Assembly (NCBI GenBank): GCA_027579435.1
Contig: JANBPK010000916.1
Coordinates: 1-18,263 of the forward strand
Source of the DNA: Candolleomyces eurysporus
Taxonomy: Eukaryota > Basidiomycota > Agaricomycetes > Agaricales > Psathyrellaceae
DNA: 18,263 nucleotides
Direction of reading: 5' to 3'
The notes beneath the pieces were generated by a model. It saw only the letters and a program-made list of their open reading frames with translations, searched no databases and had not been told where the DNA came from. The position numbers were made by a program, and so were the translations under genes. This document shows positions 1-9,900 of this stretch, piece after piece. How positions within the stretch are numbered: position 1 is the first letter of the stretch; each line of letters begins with the position of its first letter.

Positions 1-277
1 TATCAGCTTTGGTCTGGAACTGTAGTGTTAGTTCCGGGCTTTCCATGTATATAGAATCCATTAACACAAGCGGCTTCCCGGTTTCACCTTTGCCATCTGG
101 CTTTCACATTGGCCTGGTCTCCAAGTTCTAGAAAGCCGTGGGGTGGGATACCATGGCAAACATGGGATGTCCAAGGTTAGGTGGAGGGCCGAAGATCTAC
201 ACCTGCTGGGCAGAAACCGGAGGCACTCCGGATACATCGTGATCTGACCGGGCGGCCGGGGTGTTTTCGACAGCCAT
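1..277 (-). CDS. Possible 5' exon(s) of a gene running off the left edge
   Basis: On the minus strand an ATG at 277 opens a short frame beginning MAVENTPAARSDHDVSG, which meets a stop about 25 codons later beside a possible GT splice donor. A second open stretch in the same strand (about 105 down to 1) reads LVLMDSIYMESPELTLQFQ and continues out of the window. Joining them needs an intron of roughly 100 bases, which is long for this sequence. I do not recognise the product. It lies downstream of, and in the same direction as, the gene ending at 371. It could equally be non-coding sequence. Confidence 0.22.
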
Positions 278-370
278 CCAACACTAGTCCCGGTCACGGA
301 TGAACGTTCATTCTACCATGTTCAGTTTCGATCCAACTATACATTGTGGCAGTAAAGAATATACAAAAAT

Positions 371-2673
371 TCAATCATAACGACCTGCAATTAAACAGAG
401 TCTCGTGGCTGCAACAATCTCTTCCGGTGTCTCCAACTCAATCCCGGCCTTGGACAACAGTGGACGCATAGAGTGCATCTGCTCTATCAAGGAGTCCTTC
501 ATTTCACGGACGCTCGCAAGAGCGATCTGCACCTGCTTTTGCCCCTCTACCACGCGCCGAGTCGCAAATTCTTCCTGGGTTAGGTCACCAGACCCGGCAT
601 TGGAGAACTCCCGGACCTGGTCTGGTACAACATCCCCGTCCTGGACTCCGGGCACCAGCTGAAACCTATCGTGCTCGAACGCTGCCAAGGCTTGCCGCAC
701 CGTGGAAAGCTGCGGAGTGTCGGGGGCCGTAGCAAGATGATTCCACCAGTCGTATGCATAAGAGGGCAATGGTCCTCCTAGGTTCCGGGTGTGGGTCCAC
801 GTTCCTTGAATTGCGAAGACTTTGGCGGAGAGTGTGGACTCCGTGATGACATCGGTTGCGTAGATAAGATTGCGGGGAACCCAAATGCCGGGGAATTTAT
901 TGGTGGCAAAGCCAACGATAGCATTTGCGCGCCACTAGATTGCGAAGTGGGTAAAAGGTGATCGGCAGTATCATAGTTAAAGCTCACCACTTCATGCTCC
1001 ATGTATTCCTGAATCTGGTTTGGGAGAGTGGTACCTTCAAACTTCTTGAATGCTGCCATGAGCCTGCCATTCATGTAGAAGACGCATTGCTGCCATTCAT
1101 GTCGTGTGTATTTGAAAAGATAGTCATCATAGCTGGGAATAAAGTTGGAGTTGGACATGGGAGGATGGTAAGGAGGGAGCAACTAGTGACAGCTCGGGTG
1201 AATACATATCACAGCCACAGTTCCCACTACAAATACACTAGCAAATAAACCTCGTTCGGCAATACTATGCTCTTTTGCAAATGTGGGCTTGTCAAAAAGA
1301 GAAATAAAGGAAAAATCGCAAAGAAATGGGGAATTTGATCTTCCATCGCCGTTCTCCAATCATCGACGTGCTGGCAAATTCTGGGATCAAATCCGGCGTT
1401 GCAAACGGTAAGTTCTGAATGTATGGTGGTGGCTCCATGGGATCCAGCAATGGTCGGTGGGTGCCTTTTTAATTGTCTCCATGTTGCACACTTGAGGCTC
1501 CATGAAAGAAAAGCCTGTGTTAACTTTGGTAACATACCGCTTCAGAGCCTCTGAGCATTGCATCCACATGAAGAATCGTTCCCCCTCATCGTTGCAACTG
1601 ATGGAGAATTTGTGAAGTGCCCCGAGGATGCCAGTGACAGTGCCTGGAGATGCGGTTCCGGCTTTTCCAGGAAGGAGCACTGTGCCGGAGAAGGATCCAA
1701 AGTGGGCCAGAACTGATATATCCAGGATTCCGGGTCCATCATCGAACAAGCTGTCGAGTCCTCGGGGATTACTGATAAGATGGAGTAGGTGGAATGGAGA
1801 CGGCCAATGTTCTGTCGTGTGCAACATCCGGGTTCTCCTGCACATCGAGGTATGGGCAGCCGCGTCGAGAACTTCAATGCCGGCAAAGAAAGTGTGACTA
1901 TTTAGGATTCTTGTAATTGCTGCAAGCACGGATAGAACTGGGGAGACCTTCCGGAGGAAATGCAATACAGGAGGCTCGTTTGGTGGAGCCGGGCGAAGCG
2001 GCTGTGGAATCTTGGGAAATTTTAGTACAGGCATACGACAATGGAGAATGACACACCTCAGAAGCCTCACTTAACCAGCATGGAGATATCTTTGGAATAC
2101 CGCAACCAAATTGACATGTTCCGGGCATGAAAATTGCATCGAGATGATCGTGGTACACCTGCTCAAGTCCTTCAACAAAGATAGAGGGCCTGTGCTTGAA
2201 AATCCATCTCTGTGCATCTTCCGCCAGGCCCTGCATTTTCTGAGATAGCACTCCGGGAATGTTGAACCCGACAATATTGCCATTCAAGTCGGTAACCACA
2301 AAGGGCTGGTCATCCGGAGGCAGATGCACGGAGACATCAGCCGGTTCTGAGAGCGCCATGAGGTCTTCAACAGTGTATGGTAAACTAACTAAATATGCAT
2401 CCAGGGTTAGCAAAATACAAAGGAAATAACCACATATAAAATACCTAGGTTTTGACAGGCAGAAACACATGCACGGCTAGCTTGGAGAATGTCTGCCAAA
2501 ATGTCCTCGGCAGCGTCGGGTATTTCGATGGCATGATCTCCACTTTTCTCTCTACTGGCAAACGCCAGCTCAGCTTTGAAGATCTGCCATGCTACTTGAG
2601 CAACCAGCTGGGCCTCATGGATCCCTTCATCCCATGGTGCATACAGCTCGTGTGGGGAAGGTTGCTGCGACAT
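371..2673 (-). CDS. Multi-exon gene of unknown function, probably degenerate
   Basis: I do not recognise this protein. The proposed start is the ATG at 2673 (MSQQPSPHELYAPWDEG). Exon 1 (2673-2445) joins exon 2 (2388-2101) cleanly in phase across a 56 bp intron. The central coding block (about 2069-1390) contains LHCRMPVLKFPKIP and FSFMEPQVC. The two last exons are well supported: 1182-988 and 934-371, separated by a 53 bp intron (GTGAGC...CTAG), after another 54 bp intron at 1236-1183. The final exon carries a likely helical stretch (EEFATRRVVEGQKQVQ) and ends LCLIAGRYD. Three joins do not work as simple introns: near 2100-2055 (only a 31 bp intron, or a 2 bp loss in a GT run), near 1393-1397 (one base short) and at the T run 1294-1298 (one base long). 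These are either sequencing errors in homopolymers or real decay. No signal peptide or catalytic motif was seen. Confidence 0.6.
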
Positions 2674-2856
2674 CAAAGTGAGGGGAAAAGGATACGCTGC
2701 GAAAATGAGTGAACCTAGAAAACTGTTACCCCCAGCCTCCAAGCATGTCCAAATAGTTCGATGATCTGCGTAAGGCTCCAAATTGAGAGCAGATGGAGCG
2801 AGTCTGGAAGCAGCTGGCAACTCTGAAAATCGAGAATTCCTGGAAGCCCGGAAACC
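2674..2856. other. Upstream region of the minus-strand gene, nothing firm
   Basis: This stretch lies between the proposed start codon at 2673 and the minisatellite. Open frames run through it on both strands, but none has splice signals or a convincing composition. I see no TATA box that could be assigned with confidence. Confidence 0.3.
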
Positions 2857-3175
2857 AGCTGGAGCAGCGGATGGCAAAAGCTTACAAGGCAGCTGCTGCC
2901 CGGGGATCATGGAAAGCTAAGAGCAGCTGCAAAGCGTACGGCCAAACTGAAGCTGCTGCCCGGAGGCCATGGGAAGCTGGAGCAGCTGCAAAGCGCACGG
3001 CCAAACTTGAGCTGCCCAGCAGCCATGGAAAGCTGGAGCAGCTGCAAAGGCAACGGCCAAACTTAAGCTGCTGCCGAGAGGCCATGGAAAGCTTGAGCAG
3101 CTGCAAAGTGCATGGCCAAACTTTAGCTACTGCTGCCCGGAAACCATCAAAAGCTGGAGCAGCTGGAAAGTGGAT
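2857..3175. repeat. Minisatellite, about 5.5 units of 56-62 bp
   Basis: Units start at about 2857, 2915, 2975, 3031, 3090 and 3152. Each begins AGCTGGAGCAGCTGCAAAG or a close variant, then runs CACGGCCAAACTT, GAGCTGCTGCCCGGAGG and CCATGGAA. Unit lengths of 58, 60, 56, 59 and 62 bp are not multiples of three, so no single reading frame is kept, and the open frames across it are most likely by-products. The array sits just upstream of the minus-strand gene. Confidence 0.85.
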
Positions 3176-3667
3176 AACTTACAGCATGGCTGCTGACAGT
3201 AACAGGTTTGGTGTTTGGCGAGGTAGTTGCATATTGCTATCCCTGGCTCTCATACTTAACCCCATCCTCATCAACAATTTTGTCTCAAGATAAACAAGAC
3301 TTACCACTGGTTGTGCTCAGTCACTTCATGTCATATGCATCCAGCCGCCGTCGTTTACTTGAGCTGGTGACTGACTCGACGTTTAACTTGCCATTCAGCC
3401 CTTTAGCAAGGGACCAGATTTTCAGCATCTATATATTAAATGCGAGGGATGTATTTTTGGGACTGCGACCCCAGTGCTGGATTTTCTGGGGTGCCGGAAA
3501 TTCATTAGCCAAGATTTCCAGCACCTTAAGCCGGACATGGTCAAATCCAGGTACTAAGCTGCTGGAAATTCCGGCATCATGATTGGGGAGATATGCGGCC
3601 ATTCAAACTCCCAGGCTGAAACGTCTTTAACTTTCACTCTCACTCGAATACCCATTCATCACCTACA
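3176..3667. other. Intergenic stretch with short inverted repeats
   Basis: No gene is supported here. Between about 3474 and 3580 there are interleaved motifs such as GTGCCGGAAATTC and GCTGGAAATTCCGGC, with TTTCCAGCACC between them, forming imperfect inverted repeats. They could be the remnant of a small non-autonomous element or a foldable regulatory region. No target-site duplication was identified. Confidence 0.4.
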
Positions 3668-3937
3668 ATGCCTTGCACCCTCCAAATTCTCTTCCGTTGC
3701 TGGACCAATCAAATCATCCCAGCTCTAGGAGAACCAGGCTTGTCTCTTCCCTCGTGCCATGAGTCTGAAGCCGCTCAGCAGCTGACTGAAGGCTTCACGA
3801 TTTCTGTACACCATTGGAATTACTGTGGTCCTCCAGACTCCTTCCTGGACCTCAAGTGGGACAAAAGTCTTGCACCGACATCCCCCNTTTGGCCCCCTCA
3901 ATCGGAAAAACCCGTGCCCTCTGATGGAAACCGTTGA
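3668..3937 (+). CDS. Weak ORF ended by the LTR insertion point
   Basis: An ATG at 3668 follows a pyrimidine-rich, CACC-rich leader (TTTCACTCTCACTCG, then CATCACCTACA), which resembles a fungal 5' untranslated region. The frame runs about 89 codons through one ambiguous base at 3886. Its stop codon, TGA at 3935-3937, is the first three bases of the adjacent LTR, so the open frame is cut by the insertion. No domain is recognised. It may be the first exon of a truncated host gene or a chance frame. Confidence 0.25.
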   Translation: MPCTLQILFRCWTNQIIPALGEPGLSLPSCHESEAAQQLTEGFTISVHHWNYCGPPDSFLDLKWDKSLAPTSPXWPPQSEKPVPSDGNR

Positions 3938-5206
3938 TACGACCGCGTTTGTTTTAGTGAATATAAGTTCGATTTTCGCAATAATAAACTATAAATTTGA
4001 CGCGGTCTGAGTCTCTAAGTACAAAGAACAGCTATGCTATCGATAAGGTTCACGCGGCTTGAGAGGGAAAAGAGTTAGTACTACGACTCTAGAGACACGA
4101 GAGTTGAAGCTACTCGAGGCTGTCAACTTGAAGCCGCCCCAGTTGTATTATACCCTGACTGGAGAAGCCACTTTAGTTGACGCCGTGCTCAAAGTCAGGC
4201 GGCTCGACTGAAGCGGCTTCAGAAAAGTCATATACCTTTACAACGCAACTGTCAGGACTCTCAGGCGGCACTACCAGAGAAGTTCAGAAACCAGGCGGCT
4301 TCAGATTAATCGAGTACAAGTGCTGGAGCTGCTTGAGGAAACCTTTGAAACGACAAAGTTCATGGCTGGTGGCGCGGCTGGGTGGCTGTGATAAACTCCG
4401 ACACGGCGCGAGGAACTGAAGCGGCTCGAGTCCTGAGTCAAGGGAATGACCAGACCGACCGTTGGCATCGGATGAAAAGGTGCAGGTGATGCCAGGTGAG
4501 GCAACCGTACCTGTCCAAGCGGCTTGAGACTAGCAATGAGGGTAGGGGACGCGGAGCAAGGATGCCCGTCCACTCTTGATCATCAGTCGGCATCTCACGC
4601 GGCTTCACCAGAAAGGAAATGGTGATCTAAATTTGGCGTTCAGAGGCACGCCTGACTCGCGCGGCTACAATCTTGNCGCGGCCTCTACCAATACCCNGTT
4701 CTATTTTCTCTTTATCTTGTGCTTGGACTTTTATTATTGGCTATGAACTTGTTTATCACATGTGTCTGTTATCTATTTTTATGCGGCTCGAAGTAGTATA
4801 TATACACGCTAGCTACTGACTTGAGCGGCATCATCGTATCANTGTTGTTTTTATCTCTATTTGCATTTATTGATGAATCTATCAAGNTTTTCTGCTTATA
4901 CTTCACACGGCGTGAGCTATCAGTTATATTGGAACTTAGGAACTTAAGCAGTCATAAGGAGTGACTACTTGGGAATTGGAACCTCACTAGCAGTACACTA
5001 GGGTACTTCTAGGTTTTGTGGAGTTAACTACGAGAGAACTAGAGAAACAAAGTATTCTTAATTCACTCAATAACCCCCAACTTACTCGCACCTTGACTTC
5101 GTGCGGCCTGACTCTGACACCACTTGATTGCACACGGCCTGGGTATAGGTTGTGATTGTTTAGTTGTGTGTGTGTTTTTCTGAGCTCGGCAGCACCAATC
5201 ACATCA
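3935..5206 (+). repeat. Plus-oriented LTR (about 1.27 kb)
   Basis: It begins TGATACGACCGCG and is matched closely over about 300 bp by the sequence at 17963-18263 in the same orientation. It also matches, more distantly, the reverse complement of 15226-13973 along its whole length. Shared landmarks include AAAAGAGT, CTACTCGAGG, the CCAATACCC/TTTCTCTTT block, a TATATATA box and a GTTGTGTGTGTG stretch near the end. The likely end is ...CACATCA at 5206, giving a TG...CA element; a second candidate end is 5226, after which comes TTGGAGCGG. No good primer-binding site follows 5206. It could be a solo LTR, one end of a rearranged element, or the 5' LTR of a different element. Confidence 0.75.
4797..4804 (+). 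promoter_or_regulatory. LTR TATA box
   Basis: TATATATA occurs in AGTAGTATATATACACG. A TATA box is present at the equivalent place in the opposed LTR (about 14329-14338), so it is conserved between two diverged LTR copies. It is probably the core promoter marking the U3/R region. Confidence 0.55.
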
Positions 5207-5252
5207 CCGGGCAAGCGTTGTCATCACTTGGAGCGGTCTCAGTCCATTACCG

Positions 5253-5260
5253 TATAAAAA
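5253..5260 (+). promoter_or_regulatory. TATA box of gene X
   Basis: TATAAAAA lies in CCGTATAAAAACCGG, 111 bp before the ATG at 5371 and outside the likely LTR (which ends at 5206 or 5226). A pyrimidine-rich leader follows (CTTTCTCGTTATCTTTTCG). This suggests that gene X has its own promoter and does not rely on the LTR TATA box. Confidence 0.5.
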
Positions 5261-5370
5261 CCGGATGCCAGGCGGGCAACGACTTCACGCTGCGCCAGAC
5301 TTAGCAGTATTCCTACACTCCTCGAACTTTCTCGTTATCTTTTCGTAACTCTTGCTTTCCTATCTTTATC

Positions 5371-6967
5371 ATGGCTTTGCAACCTCTCATGAATTCCAGC
5401 AATATCGCTGAGTTCTGGAAGGAGCGTCTCACAGAGATCCGTCCCAAGTTCTTCCTTACTCCGTCGGTTCCTGCCCAGCACACCATTACTCAGAACTCGA
5501 CCCTCAACCAACCGTTGGTGGAGCAAGCGGTATGCTATTCCAGAATTCTTTCGCGCCGCGCGACCACTGATACCTTTACTGTCTCCAGGTTCACATCCTG
5601 ACCCATAATCCAACTCTACTCAGTAAACCCAAGGTTGTCGGTCAGGCCATCCTTCAGGACAACCACCTGAACGACATCCATTCCACTGCTTCTATTCATT
5701 CCGCCCACAATCCATTTCCTAAGGAACTATGCGTTGCTTTGCAGCGTCTTATCCGTTCCGGAATTAGAGATTGTGGCAACCAGGTTTGTGCCATACCATC
5801 CTTATACCATTTTTCTTTACTTACCTTGTCTTCAAGCCGCTTCCGCACTGGGCTCAAACAGGTTGAGAAACCAAGGACGTCCTCTGCAGTGGTGGTCGTG
5901 ATGCTCTTTGCACTGTCCCAACCAAGCGAAGTGTACGTGCCGGTTGTGTCCCCCAAACCACTGATATTGACTCGGGCCATACCAGTTCTCTGCCATGGGA
6001 CAACTTCCGAACACTCCCTTCAGGCTCCCTGCATTGTCCAGCAGTGCCTCCGAGTTCCATCCTTATGGTGCGGCACCATTTCTTTTCTTGTCTTTCTGTT
6101 TTACTTAATGCTTTTATTATTTTAGCTTCCACTTTTGACAGTGGCATATTCGTAGAGGAATATCAACAAACCTCCGTTGCTATCAAGAGTGCACTAGGCG
6201 CGACTCACCCGGCCTTAGACTTGTTCTATCAAATGAACTGTCTTAAGTCCAACATAGCCAGGATCAACGGCGAGATCAAAGCTCTTTCTTTCTTGCGCTG
6301 CGTGAGCGTCATTCAAGTTGCTTCCCTTCGAAACCGTTACGAAAGCGACACGCGCCTCCCCAATCCTCCCACTGTTCGTCTGACCACTCCTACCCCGACT
6401 CCGTCTCCTACAAAGAAGGTTCCTAAGGAAACTAAGGAAACCCCTAAGGAGACTCCCAAGGAACCAAAGGAGAAGAAACCAAAGCTTGCAAAGGCTGAGG
6501 CACCTTCCTCCAAGGCTACAACCGAGGGATCCGCTAAGGCGAAGGTCAAGGAAACAGCTGCGAAGACAAAAGCCAAGGCCACACGAGAGCCTAGCGAGGT
6601 CAAGACCCGAGCCAAAACTCAAGCTGCGTCAACTGCCGAGGCCAGTAAAGGGAAGGGAAAACAGCGTGCTGCCGCGAAACCGAGAACCATTGTCGAGAAG
6701 AAGGAGACCGTTGAAGAACCGGTCAAGGAGAAGGAGACCGTTGAAGAACCGGTCAAGGAGAAGGAGACCGTTGAAGAACCGGTCAAGGAGAAGGAAAAGG
6801 AGGAGGAACCGGAGAAGGAAACCGTCCCTGAGACGGTTGAGGAAGAGGGAGAAGTTCTTTCTTGGGGTGATGAAGACATTGAGATGGAGGAAAATGGCGC
6901 CACGGGAGAAGTTGAAGCTGCTGAGGAGGAGGCAGACCTTATGGAAGAGGAGGAAGAGTCCGAGTAA
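5371..6967 (+). CDS. Gene X: spliced gene of unknown function, convergent with pol
   Basis: The proposed model has five exons: 5371-5529, 5589-5783, 5876-5932, 5986-6067 and 6126-6967, giving 444 residues with every junction in phase. Intron 1 (GTATGC...CTCCAG), intron 3 (GTACGT...ACCAG, with a TTGAC branch-like site) and intron 4 (GTGCGG...TTTTAG) look good; the acceptor of intron 2 is less certain. The protein starts MALQPLMNSSNIAEFW. It has a cysteine cluster around residues 113-126 (DCGNQ, then LCSGGRDALC). From about residue 240 it is very rich in Lys, Glu, Pro, Thr and Ala, with KETPKEPKEKKPK, a decapeptide repeat and an acidic end (LMEEEEESE). I recognise no known family. The charged tail resembles nucleic-acid or chromatin-associated linker regions, but that is inference. 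Its stop lies 4 bp from the pol stop on the opposite strand. Confidence 0.7.
6704..6793 (+). repeat. Three perfect 30 bp tandem repeats in gene X
   Basis: Three identical 30 bp units (6704-6733, 6734-6763, 6764-6793) encode the decapeptide ETVEEPVKEK three times in frame. Perfect identity at the DNA level points to recent expansion. The following KEKEEEPEKETVPETVEE looks like an older, diverged extension of the same repeat. Confidence 0.92.
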
Positions 6968-6971
6968 TCCA

Positions 6972-9900
6972 TTAGTCGCTCTCACTACCTTCTTCTACCT
7001 CTGCTACTCTCAGGCAGGGCATAGTTTCAAAATTATAGTCTACAAAGACTTCATTACCATCTTCTGTTCCTTTAGATAATTCTTGTATTGCTTCCTCGTC
7101 CAAATCGAATCCAGAATCCTTTCCTATTTCAACCTTTATTGACTTTCTTGGATAGTAAGGTATGACTCGGAAGGCGCCAACTTTGTTCTGATAAACCGAG
7201 CCATCCAACTTGGCCAGAATATAGGCACCCCCTTTATTCCAAGTAACCACGACCATCGGCCCTAAGTAACGCGGCTTTATCTTTTTATTAAGACTGGACT
7301 CAACTGCGGTATTTCGCATAAGCACTAAGTCGCCCCGCTTGAAGTTCCAATCCTTTATTGTTGCCTTATTAGCTCTTGTATATTCTTCTACACATTTTCG
7401 TTTTTCTAAATCAACCTTTCTCATTGCTTCCTCAACATGAGTCTGATGTTTAGCAAGCGCTCGAGCTCGTGCCGCAATCAAATCCTCAGTTGAGATCAGA
7501 CCAGTGGGAGGTTCCACCAACCATGTAGCTTCTTGTACATCGAGCGGCGTCACCGGTTCTGCTCCTGTAAGTAGGAAAAAGGGAGAACGTCCCAATCGTT
7601 TCCGAACTGTAATGCGATCTGCCCACATAACATGGTCAAAGAACCAAAACCACTTACTAGCATCTCCTCCCGTCGCTTTATACAGACTCTGGCGGACATC
7701 CCAATGGGGCCGCTCAATTCATCCATTAGCTTTGGAGTTATATCCCGAGATAGAGATACCAGTAATACCATACTTCTTTCTCAACCAGTCAACCGCCGCA
7801 ATGAACGGTCCACCATTATCAGTCATGATTTGCCTCAGGCAGCCCCATCTACATATGATGTCTGAGAAGAGCCAAGCTCCAATGGCTGCTGTGTTTTCCT
7901 TTCTAAGAGGTCTCCCCTACATCCAGGACGTAAGTGCACACTGACCATGTACAATATAACTGTGTCCATTACTAGGCGGCGTCATATGCATGGTGTCTAT
8001 GTGTACAACTTGAAATATAGACGGTGTTTCTGTTACCGTAGGAGGGATCTTAACCAAGACCTTCTGTCGTTCTTGGCAGAGCTGACATGTCTTCACGTAC
8101 ATCTCAGCATCCCGCTCCAGTTCCGGCCACCAGAAACGAGTAGATACAAAGGATCGAGTTGCAAAGTTGCCTCGATGTCCATTAGCATCGTGAGCCCGCT
8201 TCAATATAGACATTCGTCGCGCCAGCTCAATATAGAGGCGATGGTGGCCTTCACCATCTTCTCGCCTGTACAGCCGGCCGTCCTTTGATACAAAAAACTT
8301 GGTAGCAAATCGTTCGAATTCTTTCCAATCCTTGTCGGCAACTTCACACAGCCTCACCGCTGGTGTAGTCAACCATTCTTGGACTATAGGCACCCACTCA
8401 TCTAGGTGTCTTCCTTTCGAGGTTCTCCAGTCATCAGGATAAAGATCATCTTCTGGCACGGCATCACCTTCTTCTTTTTCTATTTCAGTATTTAGTAGAA
8501 CCGCTGCCAGAGGACTACCAGTCTCCGTTCTTTTTGCTTCTTCCAGATTGGCAGAGACCTCCCTAATCATGCAATCGTCGATGAATAGGTCTTCGTCCTC
8601 CTCAATCCCTTGGAAGAGCAAAACGTAAATGGTCTCAAACGGCACGAGTTGGAGGTAACCTCCTCTTGTATCTATCTTATCCTTGAATTCTTCAAAGTCC
8701 AAAGGGTCATCGTCTTCTTCATATTTCTTAGAGTAAGTAATGGGTTCAGGAGGATCATTATCCATAAACTCCTTGAACTCGCGCCGTGGTGGATCACCGG
8801 GCTGAGGACGACGTCTAGAGAGACCATCGGCAGGGAACGTCTTGCCCATAACATGGCTAAGCTCGAAATGGAATTTCCATACGTTCTCAATCCACCGATT
8901 GATAGTTGCGTTTGGTGCTGTGCCAGGATTCCAAAGCATACCTTGCATGTACTTTGCATCCATCTCCACTATGAGAGGCTGCACCATTACTAGAGTATAT
9001 TCGTTTTCTTTCAGCGCCCTCATAATCCCATAGAGTTCCCTCTTGGGTTGAGAGTAATTCGCTTCTGTATNNTTAAGGGATGTAGATCCAAANCTTATAT
9101 AGTGCCATTTATTCTTATCNTTAGGGTCNTGTTGACTNATATACCAGCCNACNGCCATATACGAGGTATCAACCGANAGGCGCACTGGAGCACCACTNGT
9201 CACNTCGAGNGGCTTGAGAACTGGNGCNTTTTCTACTGCATNNTTGAGGTCCNCCATCGCCTTATCCTGCTCCNNTCCCCATTCCCATGGAACAGCTTTA
9301 NGAGTGAGTTTCTGTATAGGCTCTGCTCGTGCGGCGTAGTTAGGTATGAAAACCCTNAACGTGCCTACTATTCCCAGGAACGACCGAACATCAGAGATGT
9401 CGCGGCACGGTCCCCATCTAGTGATAACACCAACCCTATCCGGGGTNGGNTTTCTGCCTTCGTAAGAGACCATATGTCCTACCACAGTGAACTCATCGCG
9501 GCATAGGCAAGTTTTCTTTCCTGAGAAAGTGCCACCGCAATATTTCATTCGCTGTATTACACGATTGACATCCTGAATGTGTTCCCATACGAATCTTCTA
9601 ATTCCAGGGTTTTCAGGTATAGTTTCGTAACCACCGCCCGGTAACTCGTACCACGTCAGGGGCCCCTTTACTGGAACGTCGTCCACAAAAGGCTCAGTGA
9701 CCCTCGGTATTTCGGGTTGTAAAATGGCAGTCACATCTTCGTGAAATATGGGTACAGAGTTCGTCCATCCCATTGGCAGGGTTACTAATCTCATGGCGCC
9801 GAACGGCGTCTGGAAGGTAGTTAAATCCCTAGACCTTTCATCCAAAATTCTTTCATCGTATCCNACATATAAGTCCATCGTTGTACCGCAAGCACGTCCA

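Noticed and set aside
2793..3293. Plus-strand ORF of 166 codons across the minisatellite
   Set aside because: Its length comes from the repeat array; unit lengths are not multiples of three, so the repeats are not read in one frame, and no domain or splice signal supports it.
5206..5245. Primer-binding site after the left LTR (TTGGAGCGG at 5228)
   Set aside because: Only about seven bases agree with the site of the other LTR, and it would require extending the LTR end to 5226; too weak to call.
5854..6147. Minus-strand ORFs over the gene X introns
   Set aside because: They overlap the plus-strand exons and introns with good splice sites and have no coding-like composition.
6734..6793. Tandem repeats considered as a CRISPR array
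   Set aside because: The units are directly contiguous without spacers, lie inside a eukaryotic-style coding exon and are in frame.
6619..6985. Minus-strand ORFs rich in Ser or Leu opposite the gene X tail
   Set aside because: They are antisense shadows of the Lys/Glu-rich repeats of gene X.
8610..9506. Plus-strand ORFs opposite reverse transcriptase and RNase H
   Set aside because: They are shadows of the conserved pol frame on the minus strand.
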